Shown here piece by piece: positions 21,467 to 30,896 of a stretch of DNA of 63,922 nucleotides. Source of the DNA: Candidatus Saganbacteria bacterium (lineage in GTDB: Bacteria; Margulisbacteria; WOR-1; XYC2-FULL-46-14; XYC2-FULL-37-10); NCBI GenBank assembly GCA_016223245.1, contig JACRPL010000004.1, forward strand, positions 1-63,922, read 5' to 3'. The stretch's first letter is position 1, and every line of letters starts with the position of its first letter. The notes beneath the pieces were generated by a model. The model was not told where the DNA came from. It made no database searches and saw only the letters and a program-made list of their open reading frames with translations. A program made the translations under genes and the position numbers.

Positions 21467-23170
21467 ATGAAAAAAATGAATAGAGTGATGTGTGGCGAAT
21501 TGCGCGTGATTGGATTATATTTGGTCATTGGGATTTGGTCATTGGGATTTGCCGCGTTAGTGGCAGGTTGCGGCCAGACCACATCATCGGCCACAACAAC
21601 AACAATCGCTGCAACTACTACTACAACTACTACTACAACTACTACAACGACATCAAGCACGACCACAACTACAATGGGACTCGAAACAGTTATTGCAGGA
21701 ACAGCGGCAACAAGTACAACCAGCCTTTCCGTGTCAAACATAAGAAGTTCGGCTGCATCCCTAACGGGCGCAGCCGTGAAAATATATACCGGATCATCCG
21801 GAACTGACGAGATCGCTTTAGCCGGTACCGGCACTTGCGCCGCCGATGGGAGCTATTCGGTCAATGTCCCCGTGACCTCTCTTGCAAGCACTACGGCAAC
21901 TTCCGGCCTTGCGGCAAATCTTATGGTTGAAATATCATTATCCGATGGGACAACGCTTGGAGCCGTCATTCCTGCAATAAGCCCAGAAGCCGGAGTTACA
22001 AACTATGCCCCTGCCTGCAACCCGGGCGGATATAAAAAATCATTAATAACCCGAACTGCTTTCAAAAAGGGCAGCGATCCAAAGAGTTTCGATTATACTG
22101 GAGGCGTTGGTAATAAATATTCTGATGACGCGGTAAAAGACTGGGATTCGACAAAAACTGCCGCAGCCGGAGATGCTTCGTACAACGCCGAAACCGCGGA
22201 ATCAAGCATTGGTGCAGGGCTAGGGATCAGTTCTACCATCCTTTCACAATTAAGACAGAAAGGCATCCAATTGTTCAAGACCTATTTAGAGCCGATCATG
22301 CAGTCGGCTCATGCGACAAAAACACCTCCGAACAAGGCGCTCATAGACCTCGCGTCTTCTTCCATGGAGGCTGAAATGCTCACATATGCTACTTCACTTG
22401 GTCTAACAGCACAGCAATTGTCAGATCTTAAAGCCATGAAAGACAAGCAATTTGAAAATAAAATGAGCGAATCGGGGTCATTTACTGGCGACGCAGGGTT
22501 TGAGGAATCAAAACGCCGAATGAAAGGAGCAAAGATCGTCTCGCTATTTCTTTCACAGCATGCCGCCGCTAAAACCCTTGCAGATGTTTCTACGGCGACA
22601 AAATCAAGCTTTGCGATCGCGCAACCTGTAATATATTTGCAATTTCTTGCCACAAAAGAAACAATAGTCAACAGACTCAATGCATATGTTACAGACGGCA
22701 GCGGCATAAGCGGCGATATCGGGTCTTATCTTCGTACCGCGTTTTTTGACGCTTACCTTTTTCCCTCTGCGACCGACCAGTCGGGAGTTTCAAAAGAAGT
22801 GATCATGTTGACTTTCAAAGGCAACAGGATAATGATGTATTTCATGCAGACATTCTTTTCGACAGCCGATGCCGGGACTGTTTTCACCGCCATGGGGTCA
22901 ACAATGCAGGTTGTATTTTCAAACAGGTTCTCAAATGCTTCATCCGCGTATTACATGGGCGAGCAATTCTGGAACGGAACAACGCTTGGGCATAGGCCGA
23001 CCGCAGCGGAGATCCAAGCAAGGCTTGCTTTATTTGATACCGCTTTAACAGATGCAGTCGATAATAATGTTACGGTAAAAACGATATTTACCAATATTTT
23101 TAGCGCAACCACTACGACAAGCCTGTTAAAAGCATTAAGGATCATAAGCGCGCCGCCGGACGCATTTTAG
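21467..23170 (+). CDS. Lipoprotein with a long Thr tract and a repeat-derived signal peptide
   Basis: 567 residues. The lipobox is LVAGCGQ (Cys about residue 35). Just after it comes a Thr tract with 13 consecutive threonines (encoded by ACT/ACA/ACG triplets) and a second shorter one, probably an extended or glycosylated stalk. The mature part has an Ig-like or regulatory segment (about 75-160) and then a large helical domain of unknown family. The hydrophobic core of the signal peptide (GLYLVIGIWSLGF) is encoded by the dispersed TTTGGTCATTGGGATTTGG repeat. The promoter has consensus -35 and -10 boxes. A hairpin terminator follows. Its organisation (signal, Cys, Thr tract, Ig-like domain) parallels the lipoprotein at 17831-19336. 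Confidence 0.8.
   Translation: MKKMNRVMCGELRVIGLYLVIGIWSLGFAALVAGCGQTTSSATTTTIAATTTTTTTTTTTTTSSTTTTTMGLETVIAGTAATSTTSLSVSNIRSSAASLTGAAVKIYTGSSGTDEIALAGTGTCAADGSYSVNVPVTSLASTTATSGLAANLMVEISLSDGTTLGAVIPAISPEAGVTNYAPACNPGGYKKSLITRTAFKKGSDPKSFDYTGGVGNKYSDDAVKDWDSTKTAAAGDASYNAETAESSIGAGLGISSTILSQLRQKGIQLFKTYLEPIMQSAHATKTPPNKALIDLASSSMEAEMLTYATSLGLTAQQLSDLKAMKDKQFENKMSESGSFTGDAGFEESKRRMKGAKIVSLFLSQHAAAKTLADVSTATKSSFAIAQPVIYLQFLATKETIVNRLNAYVTDGSGISGDIGSYLRTAFFDAYLFPSATDQSGVSKEVIMLTFKGNRIMMYFMQTFFSTADAGTVFTAMGSTMQVVFSNRFSNASSAYYMGEQFWNGTTLGHRPTAAEIQARLALFDTALTDAVDNNVTVKTIFTNIFSATTTTSLLKALRIISAPPDAF
21519..21550 (+). repeat. TTTGGTCATTGGGATTTGG repeat inside a signal-peptide coding region
   Basis: Two tandem copies of the TTTGGTCATTGGGA word sit in frame, coding YLVIGIWSLGF. 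The same words are intergenic at 15842-15874 and at the lepA/hemW junction. Confidence 0.75.
21595..21680 (+). repeat. ACN-triplet microsatellite coding for a threonine tract
   Basis: Runs of ACT ACT ACT ACA and ACAACAACAACA code for the Thr tract of the lipoprotein at 21467. Length changes in units of three would alter the stalk without breaking the frame. Confidence 0.8.
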
Positions 23171-23189
23171 TTTAATTATTTTAATTATA

Positions 23190-23224
23190 GGGCCCTGAAG
23201 AAATATCAGGGCCCTTATTGTTTG
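23190..23224 (+). terminator. Predicted rho-independent terminator
   Basis: GGGCCCTGA, a seven-base loop, TCAGGGCCC, then TTATTGTTTG. It lies 20 bases after the lipoprotein stop, immediately before the next gene's promoter. Confidence 0.75.
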
Positions 23225-23256
23225 TGAAACCGCAATATATATAGTATAATTTTTTT
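23222..23256 (+). promoter_or_regulatory. Promoter of the 23257 operon, predicted leaderless
   Basis: TTGTGA (23222-23227), a 17-base spacer, TATAAT (23245-23250), six T residues and the ATG. The spacing places the transcription start on the A of the ATG. No ribosome-binding site fits. The -35 box overlaps the T-rich end of the preceding terminator. Confidence 0.75.
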
Positions 23257-24069
23257 ATGCCAAAGAAATATTTCCCCGTGATGCTTCTATTGATGTTTTT
23301 TCTACAATCATTTTCTTTTGCCTCTTATATCAGCTTGAACACGACAACAACGGTATCCTTTGAGAACAACATGCTTTTAGTCAATGTTCGATCACAAAAC
23401 AAAGGGGACGAATCCGCCCATAATGTCCAGGCGGAATTTTTTTTTATGGGCAAGAGAACTATATCCGAAAAAAAACAGGAATTAAAGGTCAATGAAAAGA
23501 TAGTTTATGATGCGCCAATAAGAACAGGAGTTTTAAGCCCCGGCCAATATCCTGTGATACTGATATTGCATTATACCGATGCCAACCAATACCCCTTTTC
23601 GGCACTGTCGGCCCAAACAGTAAATATCAATTCCCCTTCGGTCATAAGCGATGTATTCGGGAAATCCCACAGCGCAAGCTTTTGGAAAGAAGGTGAATTC
23701 AAGGTCGACCTAAAGAACATGTCTGACATCCCAATAAAAGCCAAGACAACGCTTTTTGCTCCGCGGGAGCTGGATACCCAAAACAATCCGCAAGAGACAA
23801 TAATTAACGGCAAAGCAGAGGTCTCCTTATCATATAAAGTCAGGAATTTTTCGGCGCTTTCGGGAAGCTCCTACCAAGTAGTTGCAATATCGGAATACGA
23901 CAGCAATGATGCGCATAAAACGGCAATAACTCCGGGGACGGTCATTATTTCCGAAACAAGAACAATTGCGGGGATCGGGACCAATACTCTTATGCTTGTG
24001 CTGATTTCATTGGCAATAATATTCTTGTCCCTGCAATGGCTTCCATTTTTCAAAAGTGAAAAGAAATAA
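23257..24069 (+). CDS. Exported protein with a C-terminal membrane anchor (Ig-like / COG1361-like)
   Basis: 270 residues. The signal peptide (about 1-22, ending SFSFA) is followed by two beta-sandwich-like repeats (about 28-125 and 130-230; LLVNVRSQNKGDESAHNVQAEF is typical of NEW3 or CARDB-like domains) and a single membrane segment near the C-terminus (LMLVLISLAIIFLSLQWLPF) with a short basic tail. This topology puts the Ig-like domains outside. The family is archaeal/bacterial S-layer or glycosylation-associated in other genomes, but the function here is unknown. It overlaps the next gene by 14 bases and heads the glycosylation operon 23257-29506. Confidence 0.65.
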   Translation: MPKKYFPVMLLLMFFLQSFSFASYISLNTTTTVSFENNMLLVNVRSQNKGDESAHNVQAEFFFMGKRTISEKKQELKVNEKIVYDAPIRTGVLSPGQYPVILILHYTDANQYPFSALSAQTVNINSPSVISDVFGKSHSASFWKEGEFKVDLKNMSDIPIKAKTTLFAPRELDTQNNPQETIINGKAEVSLSYKVRNFSALSGSSYQVVAISEYDSNDAHKTAITPGTVIISETRTIAGIGTNTLMLVLISLAIIFLSLQWLPFFKSEKK

Positions 24070-26110
24070 CTTAATAGACCTCATAATATTGGCATTTTCT
24101 TTAATATTCATCTTCTCATATTTGGATCTCCGATATATATTTTCATTAACCACAACAACCGGCGGGGATATGGGCTCCCATTACCCAACTGCGGTCTACT
24201 TGAAAGAAGTTTTATTCCCTCATGGAAAAATAATGGGCTGGATGCAGGGGAATTATTCCGGCTTCCCTCTTTTTTACCATTATTTCCCTCTCCCATTTAT
24301 ATCTATTGCGCTATTAAGCTATGTGATCCCTATGCAAATATCATTTAAACTTATAACAATTCTTGGGACTTTATTATTGCCGATCTGTACATATTTTACG
24401 CTTAGGCTCATGAAATACCCCTTCCCTATCCCCTCGATCGGAGCCGTCTTTTCGATAATATTTTTATTCAACGAATCAAACTCCATGTGGGGAGGAAATA
24501 TCCCAAGCACGCTGGCAGGCGAATTCTCATATAGTTTAAGCCTAGCGCTCATGGTCCTATTTATTGGCTCGATCTACTATGGGATAAATAACAACAAAAA
24601 CATCATCATCAATGCTCTGCTTATTTTTCTGCTGGGATTCAGCCATGGGTTCACATTGATATTTTCATTTGTCATCTCATCGTTTTTTATCTTCACAAAG
24701 AAAATGTTCTTAAATAATTTTAAATATTTATTCAAGATATATTCTTTGGGCGGCCTCTTGCTATCCTTTTGGTTCCTACCGTTTATTAGCACGCTTCCGT
24801 TCGTGACCGAATATGTCGATAGGTGGCGCATAAATTCGATCCTAGAAGTGCTTCCAATAATAATGATGCCCCTTGTCATCTTAGGCGTAATTTCGCTCTT
24901 TATGAATATTTTCGACAGAAGGACCTGGTATTTCGCCTATTTGGTCGCGGCATGTTTTTTGCTTTATCAAATAAGCCCGTCGATCGGCCTGCTTGATATT
25001 AGGTTTGTGCCATTTATCCAATTGTTCTTATTGGCTTTTGCGGCAACTTTTCCACTCATATTTCTTGGCCAGGTCAGGTCAAAAGAAATGCTTCCGATGA
25101 TTGTTTTTCTTATCGTAATACTTTGGACAGCCGCCAACACCGCATATATTAAGAACTGGGTGAAATGGAACTATGAGGGATTTGAACAGAAGGCGTCGTG
25201 GCAATTATTTTCAAATATCAATGCGCACTTATCACAAACATATGCCGGCCGTGTAGTTTATGAACACTCCCCCCTCAACAATTCGTTTGGGACGGAGCGG
25301 GCATTTGAAAACCTACCCTATTTTGCCAAAAGAAACACTCTTGAAGGCCTTTATATGCAGTCATCAATAAGCTCTCCATTTGTTTTTTATATTCAATCCG
25401 AGATATCCAAAGTCTGCTCTACCCCTTTCCCGCAATACAAATACAGCAATTTAAATCTGCCTGCGGCAATGGAACATCTTGCCCTATATAATGTAACGCA
25501 ATATATTGCAAGAAGCCCCGAAGCAAAACTTCAAGCCAGATCAACCCCGGGATTAAAGCTCGAAAAGACATTCGATGATTATGAAATATACAGGCTGGCA
25601 AATAGCGATGGCCATTACGTTGTTCCTCTAAAAAATGAACCCATCCTTCTTGAGACGTCAAATTGGAAAAAAGATTTTTTTGAATGGTTCATAGATGCGA
25701 ATAATTTGAACATTCCCCTGGTCTATTTAAAGTATCCGTCAATGAAAGACAAAGACAGATTCAAATACAAAGCAGTCGACCTGTCAAGGCTTATAACAAA
25801 TCCGATCAAGTCCCCTAAGCCGATCATCAAGGAAGAACTTAAGGCCGAGGAGATCGATTTTACGACAAATCTCACAGGATATCCTCATATGATCAAAGTT
25901 TCATATCATCCCAACTGGAAAGTCGAGGGGGCCGACAAGATATATCTTGTATCCCCTTCTTTTATGCTGGTTTATCCGAATAAAGACCATGTCAGATTAT
26001 ATTTTGGAAAAACGGCATTCAATTACGTTGGCGAGGCCCTAAGCCTTATTGGGTTATCAATCATTCTTTTTTCTGTTATAATTAGCTTTATAAATGCAAG
26101 AAAATCCTAA
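24056..26110 (+). CDS. Multispanning membrane protein, PTPS-related / GT-C-like (paralogue)
   Basis: 684 residues from a GTG at 24056. The first periplasmic loop has TTGGDMGSHYPTAVYLKEVLFPHGKIMGWMQGNYSGFPLFYHYFPLPF, in which the GGDxGSHY motif marks the PTPS-related membrane family, and there are about a dozen membrane segments in all. The C-terminal third is extracytoplasmic, with a last membrane segment at the end. The fold belongs to the GT-C glycosyltransferase group that uses lipid-linked sugars. With the GT2 enzyme just downstream supplying such a donor, a role in surface glycan assembly is likely, but this is inferred. It overlaps both neighbours by 14-17 bases. Confidence 0.75.
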   Translation: MKRNNLIDLIILAFSLIFIFSYLDLRYIFSLTTTTGGDMGSHYPTAVYLKEVLFPHGKIMGWMQGNYSGFPLFYHYFPLPFISIALLSYVIPMQISFKLITILGTLLLPICTYFTLRLMKYPFPIPSIGAVFSIIFLFNESNSMWGGNIPSTLAGEFSYSLSLALMVLFIGSIYYGINNNKNIIINALLIFLLGFSHGFTLIFSFVISSFFIFTKKMFLNNFKYLFKIYSLGGLLLSFWFLPFISTLPFVTEYVDRWRINSILEVLPIIMMPLVILGVISLFMNIFDRRTWYFAYLVAACFLLYQISPSIGLLDIRFVPFIQLFLLAFAATFPLIFLGQVRSKEMLPMIVFLIVILWTAANTAYIKNWVKWNYEGFEQKASWQLFSNINAHLSQTYAGRVVYEHSPLNNSFGTERAFENLPYFAKRNTLEGLYMQSSISSPFVFYIQSEISKVCSTPFPQYKYSNLNLPAAMEHLALYNVTQYIARSPEAKLQARSTPGLKLEKTFDDYEIYRLANSDGHYVVPLKNEPILLETSNWKKDFFEWFIDANNLNIPLVYLKYPSMKDKDRFKYKAVDLSRLITNPIKSPKPIIKEELKAEEIDFTTNLTGYPHMIKVSYHPNWKVEGADKIYLVSPSFMLVYPNKDHVRLYFGKTAFNYVGEALSLIGLSIILFSVIISFINARKS

Positions 26111-27023
26111 AATATCGGTTATCGTCCCCATATATAACGAAGAAGAAAGCATTGTCGAATTTTATAACAGGCTTAAATTAGCCCTAAAGGATATTGCACA
26201 CGAAATTATCATGGTCGACGACGGGTCGACAGACGCTTCGCTTGAACTGATCAAAGAACTTAATAATAAGGATCCCATGGTTAGAGCGATCAGCTTCTCA
26301 AAGAATTTTGGACATATGGCCGCCCTATCGGCCGGCCTTGATTTTGCTAAGGGCGATGCGGTGATCACAATCGATGCCGACCTCCAACACCCGCCCGAAT
26401 TGATACCGGAACTTATAAAAAAATGGCAGAGCGGAACAGAGATCGTAAACACAATAAGAATAGAGACAAAAGGCGCAGGCTGCCTCAAAAACATCACGGC
26501 GAACATTTTTTACTGGGTCATGAAAAAGACCGCAAAGATCAACCTGCCGGCAAACGCGGCCGATTATCGATTGATCGACAGGAAAGCCGTCGAAGCCCTA
26601 AAAACCATCAAAGAGCGGTCGCGTTTCCTGCGCGGGCTTGTAGGATGGATTGGATTTAAGCAGGAATCAATAGAATATAAGGCGGACCGAAGGTTTGCGG
26701 GCAAAACAAAATACAGCATTGGGCGCATGTTCGCTTTTGCAGTGGACGGGATTACTTCATTTTCAACTTTTCCATTAAAATTATCGATGTATTTTGGGCT
26801 AGCGATCGCGTTTTTAAGCTTTATATATATCCTTTACGCGATCTATATTAAACTTTTTACGGACCAAGCGATCGCAGGTTGGACGTCAGTGCTTGTGGCT
26901 GTATTATTCATCGGCGGGATACAGCTTATCTTCCTTGGGATTTTAGGGGAATATTTGAGTAGGGTTTATGATGAAACAAAGCAGAGGCCTCTTTATATCG
27001 TAAGCGGGAAAGTCGGGTTTTGA
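26094..27023 (+). CDS. GT2 glycosyltransferase, polyprenyl-phosphate hexose synthase type
   Basis: 309 residues. The N-terminal GT-A domain has ISVIVPIYNEEESI, MVDDGSTDAS, KNFGHMAALSAGLDFAKGDAV and the metal-binding DADLQHPPE. The C-terminal part has two membrane segments (about 228-252 and 262-286) and ends YLSRVYDETKQRPLYIV. This is the layout of GtrB, DPM1-like and ArnC-type enzymes, which put a sugar on undecaprenyl phosphate at the inner face of the membrane. The sugar cannot be told. It overlaps the upstream gene by 17 bases and shares a base with the next start (TGATG). Confidence 0.88.
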   Translation: MQENPKISVIVPIYNEEESIVEFYNRLKLALKDIAHEIIMVDDGSTDASLELIKELNNKDPMVRAISFSKNFGHMAALSAGLDFAKGDAVITIDADLQHPPELIPELIKKWQSGTEIVNTIRIETKGAGCLKNITANIFYWVMKKTAKINLPANAADYRLIDRKAVEALKTIKERSRFLRGLVGWIGFKQESIEYKADRRFAGKTKYSIGRMFAFAVDGITSFSTFPLKLSMYFGLAIAFLSFIYILYAIYIKLFTDQAIAGWTSVLVAVLFIGGIQLIFLGILGEYLSRVYDETKQRPLYIVSGKVGF

Positions 27024-29506
27024 TGGAAAAAGAAGGCCCTACCGTTAAAAGCACTCTGGATAATTACAAAAGATTTTTCAGCTGCGCAGGGAACCTGTTC
27101 AAAAATATCGATCTCAACGATGTTCCCTTCTATTTATTATTGTTTTCAATAGCCTATTATATAGCCGCATTCTCCTTGTTCTCGATCTTCACCCATGAGA
27201 ACTTTTCTTTTGGCGCCCACGATGCTGGCGTCTATGACCAGGGCATCTGGCTATTAAGCCGATTCATGTCACCCTATTGTACGCTTGGCGGGACACTGCT
27301 TTTTGGCATCCATGTATCAGGTTATTGTATCTTTCTTGCGCCTCTTTTTTGGCTATGGCCTAGCATCCATATTCTTTATGTCGCCCAAACCGTGCTGCTG
27401 GCTGTTTCGGCAATTCCGTTGTTCAAATATGCCAAAACAAAACTTAAGAATCCATTTCTTGCGCTTGTCGTCGGTTTATCGTTTTTACTGTATCCAGCCC
27501 TACAGAATATGAATTTAGAAAACTTTCATCCAGAAGTCTTGGTCGTATTCTTTTTAACTTTGGCGATATATTTCATGTTAACCGAGAATTTCAAATATTT
27601 CTTTATTTTCGCGGTTCTATCAATGTTTGGCAAGGAAGAAATGGGACTAGTCGTTGCCTTCATGGGCCTCTACCTATTGCTCTTTAAAAAAGGCAGGGCA
27701 AAAGAGGGCTTTATCGCTTTAGGCGCAGGGATAGCATGGTTCTTATTGTGTTTCAGGGTTATTATGCCACTTTCAAACCATGTTGGCTTATTTTCGACTT
27801 CAAAACCGCTCGTCTATTCCCATTGGTTCGGGGGATATGCAAATAATTTATTCAATTTTTCTTATTATTGGAGCAGTTTTTTTAATCCCCAAATAGCGGG
27901 ATACTTGGGAAATTTATTTGGGCCAATTTTATATATTCCTCTGTTTAGTTCGCAAATCCTCATAATGGCATTGCCTGAATTTGCATTAAACGTGTTGAGC
28001 AACAGCGGATATTTCACTTCGATCAATTATCATTATAATTATGTGATAACGGTAGTATTTTTCTTTGCTTTGATCGAGAGCCTCTCGCTAATAACTGCAT
28101 TCAAATTCAAATCCGCAAAGACTAGGGCTTGGGCAATGATATTCATCGGGGCAATGTTTTTCCTCAACAGTTACATTCAAAGCAACAAATTGAGCGGATT
28201 TCCCGTAAATAAACATTTTGCGATTATAGCCGACAGGCTTAACGGCTCGCGATCTGTCGGAGCGCTCGATAGATTTGACGGGTTAAAATTGATCCCCAAG
28301 GATAGCCCCGTTTCCGCATCATACTCCCTATTTTCACATCTAAGCCACAGGAAAGAAATATATATTTTCCCGAATCCATTCATGGAAGCATTTTGGGATA
28401 AGGATCCACGCCCAAATGTCGAGCATGCAGACTATATCGCTTTGGCTTTAGGCAATCATTCCGAAGAAGAAAAACAAGTGATAGGATTCCTCGCTAAAAG
28501 CAATTATTACAAACAAATATATAATGAAGGAGACGTGATCATATTAAAAAGAGACAGAGGCTATAAAAAGAGCTCGTATTTAGGCGCAAATTATATCCTA
28601 AACTCAAAAACAAAAGGCATCATTCCAACTCTTTTCTTTCCCGATTCTGGACTTGAGCTAAAAGACCTCCTGGGAGAATTGATCCCGACATATAACGGGA
28701 TCAGCCTAGAAATATTCGGATATCTGTTCATACCCGAGACAAATGAATATCAGATCAATCTTTCAAGCGACGCGCCATCCCAAATTGAAATAGATAATAA
28801 ATTCATAAGAAATACCGCTCATCTAAGCCAGGGATTCCATAAATATGCGATCAAATACATGAACAACGGGACAAGAAGATACAACTTAAAATTATTGTTA
28901 ATTCCGAAAAATGGCAGTCCTTATATCATATCCGATAAAGACCTATTCTTGGAAAATGATCCGGTCCGGTTTGGAAAACATATCCAAGAATACAATGAAC
29001 TCAAGAGAGAAGCGAAAGAATTTTCAGCCCAACAGCCTAATCTTATAAAAAACGGCGATTTTGAGGACATTATAGGGAACCAGGCCAAAGACTGGCAAAC
29101 AGAAGGTTGGCAAGACGAAAAAACAATACGTTTATTTGAAGCTGATCGGTCGACAAATGTTTCTGGCAAGTATTCCTTAAAAATCACCCACAAAGGCTTG
29201 GCCGATTCCCGATTATTCCAGGGAATTAATGTTAAGCCTAGTGCTTATTATAAGCTTTCCGGCTGGATCAAAACAAAAAGCATTCAAAATAAGGGGGCCG
29301 GCGCTTATCTAATGCTGGAAGGGACATCTCTTAGAACGCAGCCAATCACAGGAGACAATGACTGGAAATACGTTGAAACAACGGGAAAAACAAGCAGGAA
29401 CCAAAAAATATTAAGTATAATTTGCCGCATCGGCGACTACGGCGCCCCTAATGAAGGCACAGCCTATTTTGACGACGTTGCTTTTAGGGAATTGCCGAAG
29501 GAGTGA
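27023..29506 (+). CDS. DUF2079 multispanning protein with PA14-like and CBM4/9-like C-terminal domains
   Basis: 827 residues from ATG 27023 (TGATG overlap with the GT2 stop). The membrane part (about 30-390) carries FGAHDAGVYDQGIWLLSR and the NLENFHPEVLVV motif of DUF2079, a GT-C-related family. After about residue 540 comes a PA14-like stretch (ISLEIFGYLFIPETNEYQIN, then a Q-I-E-I-D-N-K strand). Residues about 670-825 form a CBM4/9-like domain opening NLIKNGDFEDI and closing AYFDDVAFREL. A membrane glycosyltransferase-like protein with two lectin-like outer domains may bind the glycan it helps to assemble. This is an inference. Confidence 0.78.
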   Translation: MEKEGPTVKSTLDNYKRFFSCAGNLFKNIDLNDVPFYLLLFSIAYYIAAFSLFSIFTHENFSFGAHDAGVYDQGIWLLSRFMSPYCTLGGTLLFGIHVSGYCIFLAPLFWLWPSIHILYVAQTVLLAVSAIPLFKYAKTKLKNPFLALVVGLSFLLYPALQNMNLENFHPEVLVVFFLTLAIYFMLTENFKYFFIFAVLSMFGKEEMGLVVAFMGLYLLLFKKGRAKEGFIALGAGIAWFLLCFRVIMPLSNHVGLFSTSKPLVYSHWFGGYANNLFNFSYYWSSFFNPQIAGYLGNLFGPILYIPLFSSQILIMALPEFALNVLSNSGYFTSINYHYNYVITVVFFFALIESLSLITAFKFKSAKTRAWAMIFIGAMFFLNSYIQSNKLSGFPVNKHFAIIADRLNGSRSVGALDRFDGLKLIPKDSPVSASYSLFSHLSHRKEIYIFPNPFMEAFWDKDPRPNVEHADYIALALGNHSEEEKQVIGFLAKSNYYKQIYNEGDVIILKRDRGYKKSSYLGANYILNSKTKGIIPTLFFPDSGLELKDLLGELIPTYNGISLEIFGYLFIPETNEYQINLSSDAPSQIEIDNKFIRNTAHLSQGFHKYAIKYMNNGTRRYNLKLLLIPKNGSPYIISDKDLFLENDPVRFGKHIQEYNELKREAKEFSAQQPNLIKNGDFEDIIGNQAKDWQTEGWQDEKTIRLFEADRSTNVSGKYSLKITHKGLADSRLFQGINVKPSAYYKLSGWIKTKSIQNKGAGAYLMLEGTSLRTQPITGDNDWKYVETTGKTSRNQKILSIICRIGDYGAPNEGTAYFDDVAFRELPKE

Positions 29507-29529
29507 TATTATGCTAAAATACATGAATT

Positions 29530-30888
29530 ATGGCAGAAGAACTTGGAGCAACTTCATTTAATTCGGGCAAAGGCGCCTCGGGCGAATATGATGTCGATGC
29601 ACTGATAGCCGGAGCCCTAAAAGAACTTGAAGAAAAGAAGCCGGTACAAAAAAGATCAGAAGAACCCGCCCTAAAAGCGACTCCAATGAAGCCATCGCGC
29701 CTTGACGCAAAAAAACCAGTCCCATCGCAGGATGAGTACGAGGGGACATTTAAGGATTTTAAAGTCGGGGCTATTGTCACTGGCGTTGTTTCAACCATGA
29801 ACCAATCAGGCGTTCTAGTTGACATAGGCTACAAATCTGACGGATTCGTGCCAAACGAAGAGATCACAATCCCGCTCAAGGTCGGGGACTCTGTTCGCGT
29901 CATGATCGAAAATCTTGAAAACAAAGAAGGATATGTGGTCCTATCGAAAAAGAGCGCAGATTTCGAGATTACATGGGAAGAAGTAAACGAAGCCTTTAGG
30001 GACAAATCGGTCCTCCAGGCAAAAGTAACTGGCGCGGTTAAAGGCGGGCTTGTTGTCGATTTCCAGGGGATCAGGGGCTTCATCCCGGCCTCGCAAGTTC
30101 TAAAAGAGCCTTCTGAATCGCTCGAAAGTTTTGTCGGCAAGATGATCCCAGCAAAGATCATTGAATTAAACCGCAGACAAAGCAAAGTCATCCTGTCCCA
30201 TAAGTTCGGCGTAAGCGAAAGCAAGCGCAGTGAGGCCCATAAGATTTTTGACGAGCTTGAAGCCGGGCAGGTCCGTCGCGGAATTGTCAAAAGCATCAAG
30301 AGCTTCGGGGCTTTTGTCGACCTAGGCGGGGTCGAAGGGCTTATCCACCTGACCGAACTTTCATGGAAGAGGGTAAAACACCCAAGCGACGTATTAAAAG
30401 TCGGGCAAGAGCTTGATGTTTTTGTGCTTGGGATCGACCGCGCGCACAACAGGATATCGCTCGGTTTAAAAGAGCTCCAGTCAGACCCCTGGGCGACTGT
30501 ACTTGAAAAATACAAGGCGGGACAGGTAGTAAAAGTGAAGGTCCTGCGTTTGGCAAAATTCGGCGCTTTTGTCGAGCTCGAGGAAGGCCTCGAAGGGCTG
30601 ATACATATTTCAGAGCTTTCAAAAGACAAGATCGATTCGCCCGATAAAGCGGTTAAGCCCGGGGACGTAGTCGAGGCGCACATATTGCGCATTATCCCGG
30701 ACGAGCAAAAGATTGGATTATCCATCAAAGAAGTTCAATTATCGAAAGAAAAAGAACTGGCAGAAGAACAGAAGAAAGAAGAAAGCAAGATCACTATCGG
30801 CGAGGTGCTTGCGCAAAAAGAAAAAACAAAAGCAGAACGCGACCTGGAATTCGCGCCGGAAATTACAGAACAAGACCCCGAAGAATAA
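29530..30888 (+). CDS. rpsA: 30S ribosomal protein S1 (four S1 domains)
   Basis: 452 residues. After an acidic, low-complexity N-terminus there are four S1/OB domains at about 78-143, 160-225, 243-312 and 328-398 (for example GAIVTGVVSTMNQSGVLVDIGYKSDGFVP and GQVRRGIVKSIKSFGAFVDLGGVEGLIHL). The charged tail contains EITEQDPEE. E. coli S1 has six domains; four is common elsewhere. S1 helps the ribosome bind structured or leader-containing mRNAs, which matters here since many mRNAs seem leaderless. A TGC-TAAAAT box lies nine bases before the ATG. Confidence 0.9.
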   Translation: MAEELGATSFNSGKGASGEYDVDALIAGALKELEEKKPVQKRSEEPALKATPMKPSRLDAKKPVPSQDEYEGTFKDFKVGAIVTGVVSTMNQSGVLVDIGYKSDGFVPNEEITIPLKVGDSVRVMIENLENKEGYVVLSKKSADFEITWEEVNEAFRDKSVLQAKVTGAVKGGLVVDFQGIRGFIPASQVLKEPSESLESFVGKMIPAKIIELNRRQSKVILSHKFGVSESKRSEAHKIFDELEAGQVRRGIVKSIKSFGAFVDLGGVEGLIHLTELSWKRVKHPSDVLKVGQELDVFVLGIDRAHNRISLGLKELQSDPWATVLEKYKAGQVVKVKVLRLAKFGAFVELEEGLEGLIHISELSKDKIDSPDKAVKPGDVVEAHILRIIPDEQKIGLSIKEVQLSKEKELAEEQKKEESKITIGEVLAQKEKTKAERDLEFAPEITEQDPEE

Positions 30889-30896
30889 GGCCTAAA

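Noticed and set aside
29829-30728. 299-residue antisense frame over rpsA
   Set aside because: It has Ser/Thr/Leu-rich shadow composition and no ribosome-binding site; the rpsA product is strongly conserved.
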